This document shows positions 13,064 through 18,749 of a stretch of DNA of 18,749 bases, in pieces; the stretch's first letter is position 1; each line of letters opens with the position of its first letter. Origin of the DNA: an uncultured Collinsella sp. (GTDB lineage: Bacteria; Actinomycetota; Coriobacteriia; Coriobacteriales; Coriobacteriaceae); the NCBI GenBank assembly GCA_900548365.1, contig URKM01000036.1, positions 1 through 18,749 on the forward strand. Direction: 5' to 3'. The notes beneath the pieces were generated by a model that did not search any database, had not been told where the DNA came from, and saw only the letters and a program-made list of their open reading frames with translations. Position numbers and translations under genes: made by a program.

Positions 13064-14587
13064 ATGGCGACGTACCACAGCACCCGTTCCCGCACCGAAG
13101 CCCTCAGCGCCAAGCAGGCCATCCGCCGCGGCATCGCCCCCGATGGCGGCCTGTACGTTTCCGACGATCTCGGCGACCGCCGGATCGACCTCGCCGGCAT
13201 CGCCTCCAAGAGCTATTTCGAGCTCGCGCGCGAGGTGCTCGGCACGCTGCTGCCTGATTACGCCGACGAGGAGATCGCCGCGTGCGTCGAGGAGGCGTAC
13301 GGCACCACCTTCGCATCGGACGAGGTCACGCCCCTGGTGAAGCTCGAGGGCGCCGGGGCCGATAGCGCGGATGCCGTCGACACCGCCCCCTCCTACGTGC
13401 TCGAGCTGTGGCACGGGCCCACGAGCGCCTTCAAGGACGTCGCACTCCAGATGCTCCCCCGCCTCATGGCGCGCACGAGCGCGGCCGACGAGGGCGCCGC
13501 GGGCAACATCATGATCGTCACCGCCACCAGCGGCGACACCGGCAAGGCGGCGCTCGCCGGCTTCGCCGACGCCCCCGGCTGCGGCATCACGGTCTTCTAC
13601 CCCGAGGGCAAGGTGAGCCGCGTGCAGGAGCTCCAGATGAGCACGCAGGCGGGCGCCAACGTATCCGTCTGCGCGGTGCGGGGTAACTTCGACGACGCGC
13701 AGAGCGCCGTCAAGCGCATCTTCGCCGACCGCGACCTCGCCGAGCGCCTGGCCGCGTCCGACGTCCAGCTCTCCAGCGCGAACTCCATCAACGTCGGCCG
13801 CCTGGTGCCGCAGGTCGTCTACTACTTCGCCGCCTACGCCCAGCTGCTGCGCGAGGGCGCCGTCGAGGCCGGCGACGCCGTGGAGTTCTGCGTCCCCACC
13901 GGCAACTTCGGCGACATCCTCGCCGGCTACTACGCCAAGCGCCTCGGCCTTCCGATCGCCAAGCTCATCGTGGCGAGCGACAAGAACAACGTGCTGTTCG
14001 ACTTCCTCACCACCGGCACCTACGACCGCGAGCGCCCCTTCTACACCACCACGTCGCCGTCCATGGACATCCTCATCTCGTCCAACCTCGAGCGCATGCT
14101 CTACTACCTGGCCGACGGCGACTGCGAGCTCGTCGCGCGCCTCATGAGCGAGCTCGCCGCGGGCCGCTACACGGTGCCCGCCGAGCTGCTCGCCAAGATC
14201 CAAGAGGTCTTCGGCTGCGGCTGGGCTGACGAGGACCAGGTCGCGGCGGCCATCAAGTACTGCTGGGATCGCCACGGCTACCTCATCGACCCGCACACCG
14301 CCTGCGGCTACCATGTGCTCGACCAGGTGCCCGCATCCGAGGGCGCCCGCGCCCGCGTGGTGCTCTCCACGGCGAGCCCCTACAAGTTCCCGCGCGCGGT
14401 CGCCGGCGCGCTGGGCCTGTTCTGCCCGCCCGACGACTTCGCCTGCATGAAGGTCCTCGAGAAGGCCACCGGCACCTGCGCGCCCGCGCAGCTCGCCGAG
14501 CTGCAGGAGAAGCCCGTGCTGCACACCGACGTCGTCGACATCGACGGCATGGGCGCGTTCGTCGAGGACGCGGCCGCCAAGCTGTAG
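13064..14587 (+). CDS. thrC: threonine synthase
   Basis: The 507-residue PLP enzyme converts O-phosphohomoserine to threonine. HGPTSAFKDVALQM at 117-130 holds the PLP-linked Lys124. TATSGDTGKAAL binds the phosphate, and SANSINVGRL and CVPTGNFGDILAGYYAKRLGLP are characteristic of the long ThrC class that begins with YHSTR and GIAPDGGLYV. The ATG at 13064 is chosen, although the frame opens earlier at 12956, because it has AAGGAG at 13051-13056 and the family's proteins begin at this point; the upstream stretch has no homology. thrB follows in the same direction after 150 bp. The homoserine dehydrogenase gene needed between asd and these steps is not in the window. Confidence 0.96.
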   Translation: MATYHSTRSRTEALSAKQAIRRGIAPDGGLYVSDDLGDRRIDLAGIASKSYFELAREVLGTLLPDYADEEIAACVEEAYGTTFASDEVTPLVKLEGAGADSADAVDTAPSYVLELWHGPTSAFKDVALQMLPRLMARTSAADEGAAGNIMIVTATSGDTGKAALAGFADAPGCGITVFYPEGKVSRVQELQMSTQAGANVSVCAVRGNFDDAQSAVKRIFADRDLAERLAASDVQLSSANSINVGRLVPQVVYYFAAYAQLLREGAVEAGDAVEFCVPTGNFGDILAGYYAKRLGLPIAKLIVASDKNNVLFDFLTTGTYDRERPFYTTTSPSMDILISSNLERMLYYLADGDCELVARLMSELAAGRYTVPAELLAKIQEVFGCGWADEDQVAAAIKYCWDRHGYLIDPHTACGYHVLDQVPASEGARARVVLSTASPYKFPRAVAGALGLFCPPDDFACMKVLEKATGTCAPAQLAELQEKPVLHTDVVDIDGMGAFVEDAAAKL

Positions 14588-14649
14588 CCACCCCGCCCGA
14601 GACCCGGGCCCGGCGCATCATCCGGCGCTCGGACAGTCCTGGGCTCGCG

Positions 14650-14672
14650 CGAAGGCGCCACCGGCGCCTTCG
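14650..14672. terminator. perfect 10-bp hairpin between thrC and thrB
   Basis: CGAAGGCGCC and GGCGCCTTCG pair around a 3-nt loop. There is no T-run, so it is more likely an attenuating or mRNA-stabilising hairpin that tunes thrB relative to thrC than a full stop. Confidence 0.45.
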
Positions 14673-14737
14673 GCTCGTGCGGAAACTCGCGGCGGGCGAT
14701 GCGCCGACCCCGTCCCGTCCTGCAAAGGAGCATCAAC

Positions 14738-15619
14738 ATGATCAAGATCACCGTGCCGGCCACCAGCGCGAACCTCGGCATCGGCTACGACACGCTCGGT
14801 ATGGCCGTGTCGCTCTGCTCGCGCTTCACCTTCGAGCGCGCCGAGACGCTGCAGATCACCGGCTGCCCCGAGGAGTTCCAAAACGAGGGCAACCTGGTCT
14901 ACGTCTCGTTCGTCGACGCGCTGCGCGAGTGGGGCGTCGAGCCCTTCCCCGTGCGCCTGCACATCGAGACCGAGGTGCCCGTCGCGCGCGGCCTGGGCTC
15001 CAGCTCCACCTGCGTGGTCGCCGGCATCATGGCGGCTGCGGCGCTCACCCGCCACACGGTCGACCGCGCCGAGCTCGTCCGCATCGCCACCGCCGTGGAG
15101 GGGCATCCCGACAACGTGGCGCCCGCGATCCTGGGCGGCGCCGTATGCTCCTTCACGCCCGAAGGCGGGCTGCCCCGCTGCCTGCGCTACGAGGTGAGCG
15201 AACGGCTGCGCTTCATCACCGTGATCCCGCCCTACGAGGTCCACACGAGCGACGCGCGCAAGGTCGTTCCACAGGAGGTCCCCCTGTCCGACGCCGTATG
15301 GCAGATGGGGCGCATCGCCGGCATGACCCGCGGCCTGGAGACGGGCGACCTCGCGCTCATCGCCGACGCCAACGACGATCGGCTGCAGGAGCCCTACCGT
15401 CGCGCGCTCATCCCCGACTACGAGGCGATCCGCGCGACCTGCCTGGACGGCGGCGCCGGCACGCTGTGGATTTCGGGCTCCGGATCGACCCTCATGGCCG
15501 TGACCGACGACACCATCGTCGCGAAGTTCCTGCAGGTGCGCCTGCGCGAGACCTTCCCCGGCTGCGAGACGCACATCCTCACCTGCGACACGCAGGGCGC
15601 CCAGATCGAGTACCTGTAA
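14738..15619 (+). CDS. thrB: homoserine kinase
   Basis: The 293-residue GHMP-family kinase phosphorylates homoserine with ATP, giving the substrate of ThrC. VPATSANLGIGYDTLGMA at 6-23 is the N-terminal signature. PVARGLGSSST at 81-91 is the GHMP phosphate-binding loop. EGHPDNVAPAILGG at 121-134 and the late SGSGSTLMA complete the pattern. The start at 14738 has AAAGGAG at 14724-14730; the frame extends 13 codons upstream without homology. It forms the second gene of the thrC-thrB unit. Its end faces the end of the MFS gene with a 16-bp gap. Confidence 0.96.
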   Translation: MIKITVPATSANLGIGYDTLGMAVSLCSRFTFERAETLQITGCPEEFQNEGNLVYVSFVDALREWGVEPFPVRLHIETEVPVARGLGSSSTCVVAGIMAAAALTRHTVDRAELVRIATAVEGHPDNVAPAILGGAVCSFTPEGGLPRCLRYEVSERLRFITVIPPYEVHTSDARKVVPQEVPLSDAVWQMGRIAGMTRGLETGDLALIADANDDRLQEPYRRALIPDYEAIRATCLDGGAGTLWISGSGSTLMAVTDDTIVAKFLQVRLRETFPGCETHILTCDTQGAQIEYL

Positions 15620-15635
15620 GCGCGCGGGCCGCGGC

Positions 15636-16865
15636 CTACTTTCGACGACGATCGATGCGCATCGTCACCAGCGTGAGCGCGAGGGCAATCAACGAGAAGC
15701 ACGCCCCCATCAAGCCGGCGCTCGTCATGCCGGGGCCCGCGACGACGGCCGAGCCCACCGCGGTGCCGAAGCTGATGCCGATGTTGAACGCCGTGGGCTC
15801 CACCGAGCTCGCCAGCATCATGGCCTTGGGATGGCGATGGCGCGCGACGCGCATGAACATGGAGATGCACGGCACCGAGAGCACGTACATGGAGATGCCG
15901 ATGCCCAAGATCACCAGCAGCGTCGCGGGCATGGCGCCCGCCAGCAGGTACAGCGCGAACAACAGCCCCGCCTGCACCAGGAAGACGGGGACCAAACCCT
16001 TCATGCCAACGCGGGCGTCCACGATGCCCGACAGCATGTTCGAGATGATGCACATGACGCCGTACGCCATGAGCGCGCCGGACGCCTGCAGCGCGCTGAG
16101 CCCCGCGACCTGCTCGAGGAACGGCGTGATGAACGCATAGAACACGTACACGCCGCCCACGCCGAATACGAAGATGGCCATGCCCGCCAAGACCTGGGGC
16201 TCGCCGAGCAAGCCGATCTGGTCTCGAATCGTCGCGGGCTCGTCCGTCTCCCCCGCGCGCGGCAGGACGACGACGAGCGCGGCGCACACGACGACGGAGA
16301 CGGCCAGCACCGCCCACATGGCGACCCGCCAGCTGGAGAGCTCCGCGATCATCTTGCCCAGCGAGGTGGATACGACCATGGCGACCGAGAAGGCCCCGTA
16401 GACCAGCGAGATGCCGAACGACGTCCGCCTGGGACCCAGGAGCTCGGGAAGGTAGGTGACGCCCACCGCCAGCAAGCCGCCCGACACCGCGCCCAGCAGC
16501 ACGCGCGCGACGTAGAGCAGCTCGTAGGTGGGCGAGGCCGCGGCCAGCGCGTTTCCCGCGCAGAACAGCAGGCTGTACACGATCAGCAGCGTATAGCGCC
16601 GAAAGCGCCCCGTGGTCAGCGCCAGCACGGGCGTGAGAACCGCATAGGCGAGCGCGAATACGCTCACGAGACCGCCCACGCTGGCAAGCGGCACGCCGAA
16701 GGCATCGGCCACCTGCTGCTCGATACCGATGATGATGAACTCGGACGAGCCCAGGATGAAGCCCAGAACGACCAGCAGGACCACGCACAGCACGCAGCGC
16801 ATCGGCGAGAAATCGGCCGCGGAGGCAGCGCGCCCCGCACCCGTCATCGCATCTCCCGTTTCCAT
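15636..16865 (-). CDS. MFS transporter (DHA1 / AraJ-like exporter)
   Basis: The 409-residue protein has twelve hydrophobic segments in two halves of six. It opens with LGFILGSSEFIIIGI (first helix, typical of AraJ/YdhP-like sugar or drug exporters), and continues with a TGRFRRYTLL loop between helices 2 and 3 that replaces the classic G-x3-D-R-x-G-R motif. It also has YVARVLLGAVSGGLLAVGVTYLPEL around helices 4 and 5. The start at 16865 is preferred over longer options up to 17009, because GAAAGGGGA lies 6 nt upstream and the extra stretch runs into the promoter of mtnN. It is divergent from mtnN and convergent with thrB. The position beside threonine genes hints at amino acid export, but the substrate is not readable. 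Confidence 0.88.
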   Translation of the reverse strand: METGDAMTGAGRAASAADFSPMRCVLCVVLLVVLGFILGSSEFIIIGIEQQVADAFGVPLASVGGLVSVFALAYAVLTPVLALTTGRFRRYTLLIVYSLLFCAGNALAAASPTYELLYVARVLLGAVSGGLLAVGVTYLPELLGPRRTSFGISLVYGAFSVAMVVSTSLGKMIAELSSWRVAMWAVLAVSVVVCAALVVVLPRAGETDEPATIRDQIGLLGEPQVLAGMAIFVFGVGGVYVFYAFITPFLEQVAGLSALQASGALMAYGVMCIISNMLSGIVDARVGMKGLVPVFLVQAGLLFALYLLAGAMPATLLVILGIGISMYVLSVPCISMFMRVARHRHPKAMMLASSVEPTAFNIGISFGTAVGSAVVAGPGMTSAGLMGACFSLIALALTLVTMRIDRRRK

Positions 16866-17002
16866 ATGCTTCCCCTTTCCGGCGGTCACCGCCCACCCGA
16901 TCGCGTTTCGCGGGAAATCGTACCATGCCCGGCACGCATTTTTTCCACGTGCAGCTGGTACCATAGGCTGGATAAAAACAGCTACCACCTGCGAGGAGCA
17001 CC

Positions 17003-17821
17003 ATGGCACCCACCATCGCCATCATCGGCGCGCTTGAAAAGGAAGTGCGCCAGATCTATTCGTCCATCGAACGCGGTACCGTATGCGAGGAGGCCGGCCT
17101 CAAGATCGTCGGCGGCGCCTACCATGGCTTCGACATCGTGTGCACCACGGCGGGCATGGGCACCGTCAACGCCGCCGCGGCGGCGCAGCACCTCATCTCC
17201 AAGTACGGCGCCAACGCCATCATCTTCAGCGGCATCGCCGGAGGCCTCAACCCCGCGCTCCACATCGACGACGTGGTGATCGGCGAGCGCCTGCGCTACA
17301 CCGACACGGACACCGCGCTCATCGCCGAATCCGCCCCCGGGCTCGAGGAGTTCGCCAGCAGCGACTTCCTCGTCGACCTCGCCGAGGAGACGCTGCGCGC
17401 GCACGGCTACGTGAGCGCGGACCTCTCGGACGAGCAGGTCGCTGCAGGCGGCGAGGCCCGCGCCGAGGCAGACGCCACCCTCTTCCGGCGCAACGATACG
17501 TCCGCCGAGGTGCACCGCTACCTGCGCGGCACCATCGCCTCGGGCAACCGCTTCATCACCGGGTCCGAGGCGCGCGAGCGCGTCATCGCGGCCACCCAGG
17601 CCGACTGCGCCGAGATGGAGGGAACCGCCATCGCGCACGTCGCCGCCAAGAACGGCATCGACTGCCTGGTGCTGCGCGCCATCTCCGACAACTGCGACGA
17701 GGCCTACGACGCGTTCTGCGACCGCGAGTTCGACCTGGACGGGTACGCCCGCTCGGCCAGCGCCCTCACGCTCTCGATCATCCGCCGCCTCGCCGCGAAG
17801 CTGGGCGTTTCCGACTCGTAG
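17003..17821 (+). CDS. mtnN: 5'-methylthioadenosine / S-adenosylhomocysteine nucleosidase
   Basis: The 272-residue enzyme cleaves adenine from MTA and SAH, recycling the by-products of SAM use. It opens with IAIIGALEKEV, where E12 matches the catalytic glutamate. VCTTAGMGTVNAA and FSGIAGGLNPAL follow. AEMEGTAIAHVA and RAISDNCDE carry the ribose-binding Glu and the catalytic Asp. It is about 40 residues longer than the usual 230. The extra residues lie between LRAHGYVSADL and the strand that leads to SGNRFITG, in an Ala/Glu-rich stretch, and do not disturb the active-site motifs. GAGGAG is at 16992-16997. It is transcribed away from the MFS gene. Confidence 0.93.
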   Translation: MAPTIAIIGALEKEVRQIYSSIERGTVCEEAGLKIVGGAYHGFDIVCTTAGMGTVNAAAAAQHLISKYGANAIIFSGIAGGLNPALHIDDVVIGERLRYTDTDTALIAESAPGLEEFASSDFLVDLAEETLRAHGYVSADLSDEQVAAGGEARAEADATLFRRNDTSAEVHRYLRGTIASGNRFITGSEARERVIAATQADCAEMEGTAIAHVAAKNGIDCLVLRAISDNCDEAYDAFCDREFDLDGYARSASALTLSIIRRLAAKLGVSDS

Positions 17822-18078
17822 CGGCCGCTGCGCGCGACCCTCGTGCGCGCGCTCGCGAATACAAACACGGAAATGTACGATTATTTCCTGTGGGCCCAAG
17901 TATCAATGAAAACGCTCAGCCTGTACCTGGGCATTTCTTAGAGAAAATCTGCTTATACTCATGCCTTCCCGAAATAATCGTGCATTACCGATATTTTTAT
18001 TACTCAATCGCATCCAAGCCGCCGATTGCATCGCGCTTCAAACAGCGTGAACGCCATTTTTCATATATTGGAGGCCTC
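17822..18078. promoter_or_regulatory. AT-rich leader region of engB
   Basis: The 257-bp gap drops sharply in GC after its first 40 bp. It holds a GC-rich dyad near 17830-17850 that may end mtnN transcripts, the long inverted repeat described separately, and a TATACT at 17954-17959 that could be a -10 box. TTGGAGG at 18069-18075 is the ribosome site of engB. Confidence 0.45.
17868..17990. ncRNA. candidate structured RNA or paired element upstream of engB
   Basis: A 16-nt arm at 17872-17887 (AATGTACGATTATTTC) is the inverse of 17971-17986 with a single T-G pair, and three more pairs follow outside one mismatch. Inside the 83-nt interval are a GCCCA/TGGGC pairing and a small TTTCT-TAG-AGAAA hairpin. 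A plus-strand transcript could therefore fold as a three-stem element. Alternatives are a short inverted-repeat mobile remnant or a pair of operator half-sites. No known RNA family is recognised. Confidence 0.25.
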
Positions 18079-18699
18079 ATGAGCCAGATCAACTACAATC
18101 TCGCCAAGTTCATCGCCAGCTACGGCGCCACAAGTCAGATCCCGCCGTCGACCTGCCCCGAAGTGAGCTTCGTGGGGCGTTCCAACGTGGGCAAGTCGTC
18201 CATCATGAATAAGCTGTTCAACCGCAAGGGCTTGGTCAAGGTATCGAGCACCCCGGGTAAGACCGCCAACATCAACTTCTTCGAAGCCGACGGCATCCAT
18301 TTCGTGGACCTTCCGGGCTACGGCTTCGCGCAGCGCTCCAAGGCCGAGCGCCAGCGCTGGGCCCAGCTCATCGGCGACTACCTTGAGAGCGAGCGCAGCT
18401 TCAACCTGGTCGTCTCGCTCGTGGACATTCGCCACGACCCCAGCAAGCTCGATTTCGACATGATCGAGTACCTGCGTGAGAACGGGTTCAACTTCGTGGT
18501 CTGCCTCACAAAGGCGGACAAGCTGGGTAAGGGACAACAGGCCAAGCAGCTCGCCAACATCCGCAAGCAGCTCCAGCTCGATCCCGAGGACATCATCGTG
18601 ACCAGCTCGCAGACGGGTGCGGGCATCGACGCGCTCAAGCGCCGCATCGAGGAAGACTGCCTCGGCGACGAAGACGGTTACGAGGGAGAAGACGAGTAA
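18079..18699 (+). CDS. engB: ribosome biogenesis GTP-binding protein EngB/YsxC
   Basis: The 206-residue GTPase helps assemble the large ribosomal subunit. G1 is GRSNVGKSS at residues 34-42, the G2 Thr is in STPGKTANINFF, G3 is DLPGYGFA, G4 is TKAD and G5 is SSQTGAG. These and the total length are typical of EngB. The ATG at 18079 has TTGGAGG upstream; a longer frame from 17083 is an artefact passing through mtnN in another phase. The last dozen residues are an acidic tail (GDEDGYEGEDE). It is preceded by the AT-rich leader. Confidence 0.96.
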   Translation: MSQINYNLAKFIASYGATSQIPPSTCPEVSFVGRSNVGKSSIMNKLFNRKGLVKVSSTPGKTANINFFEADGIHFVDLPGYGFAQRSKAERQRWAQLIGDYLESERSFNLVVSLVDIRHDPSKLDFDMIEYLRENGFNFVVCLTKADKLGKGQQAKQLANIRKQLQLDPEDIIVTSSQTGAGIDALKRRIEEDCLGDEDGYEGEDE

Positions 18700-18710
18700 C
18701 AACCAGAGCG

Positions 18711-18748
18711 GAACCCTCAAAAAGGGGACAGGCACTTTTCTGAGGTTC
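18711..18748 (+). terminator. imperfect hairpin after engB containing GGGGACAGGCAC
   Basis: GAACCCTCAAAAAG pairs with CTTTTCTGAGGTTC with two bulged bases around GGGGACAGGCA, 12 bp after the engB stop. It could be the engB terminator or a dispersed palindromic repeat. The window ends one base after it, so the downstream side is unseen. Confidence 0.45.
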
Positions 18749-18749
18749 G

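Noticed and set aside
12998..14524. A 508-codon minus-strand frame opposite thrC
   Set aside because: Same GC-bias shadow; composition is Gly/Ala/Val/Glu/His-rich with no motif.
15627..15636. Palindrome GGCCGCGGCC between thrB and the MFS gene
   Set aside because: Ten-bp GC palindromes are expected by chance at this base composition, and it has no T-run for a terminator.
1..18749. CRISPR arrays, rRNA, complete tRNA genes, insertion sequences, integrases
   Set aside because: I looked for regularly spaced repeats, conserved RNA segments and transposase or integrase motifs and saw none.

Overview
The window is high-GC, mostly dense single-copy bacterial chromosome, with gene content and protein style that fit an actinobacterial lineage, most likely Coriobacteriia (Collinsella or a relative). 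This is inferred from the YkcB/YkcC-type glycosyltransferase pair, the stand-alone CofE-like protein, the lysC-asd / thrC-thrB arrangement and codon use. No rRNA, tRNA or CRISPR array was seen, so the assignment is not decisive.

Layout. (1) 76-3711: a cell-envelope glycosylation operon: a small single-pass membrane protein with a low-complexity tail, a GT2 polyprenyl-phosphate glycosyltransferase (YkcC-like) and a GT39 membrane glycosyltransferase with Gly-rich outer loops (YkcB-like). (2) 3812-4504: an orphan CofE-type F420-0:glutamyl ligase domain protein. (3) About 4520-10140: an accessory island of visibly lower GC over much of its length. From left to right it holds a decayed DUF4143 ATPase, a two-gene operon of a Macro-domain protein plus a ThsB-type TIR protein (a Thoeris-like defence system whose putative effector has an unusual soluble N-terminal half), two tandem toxin-50/immunity cassettes, and the 3' remnant of a type I restriction methylase (hsdM). 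(4) 10312-15619: the aspartate pathway, with asd and lysC on the minus strand and thrC and thrB on the plus strand, diverging from about 12722-13063. (5) 15636-18699: an MFS exporter, MTA/SAH nucleosidase (mtnN) and the ribosome-assembly GTPase engB/ysxC, the last behind an AT-rich leader with a long inverted repeat.

The most interesting part is the island. The Macro-TIR operon and the first toxin cassette diverge from one 125-bp intergenic region, 6919-7043. That whole region, from one start codon to the other, is duplicated without indels 1044 bp downstream (7963-8087) in front of the second cassette. It carries three hexamers at exact 10-bp spacing (GATAAC, GATAAC, TATAAC) and a perfect 12-bp palindrome, so a shared regulator of the defence operon and both toxin cassettes is plausible. 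The second cassette has a full DUF4417 gene before the toxin. The first keeps only a 22-codon residue of it, apparently after an in-frame loss of 216 codons, yet preserves exactly the same 17-nt stop/start overlap with its toxin. The two toxins share a 77-bp perfectly identical segment and then diverge in the catalytic part, as expected of toxin-module diversification.
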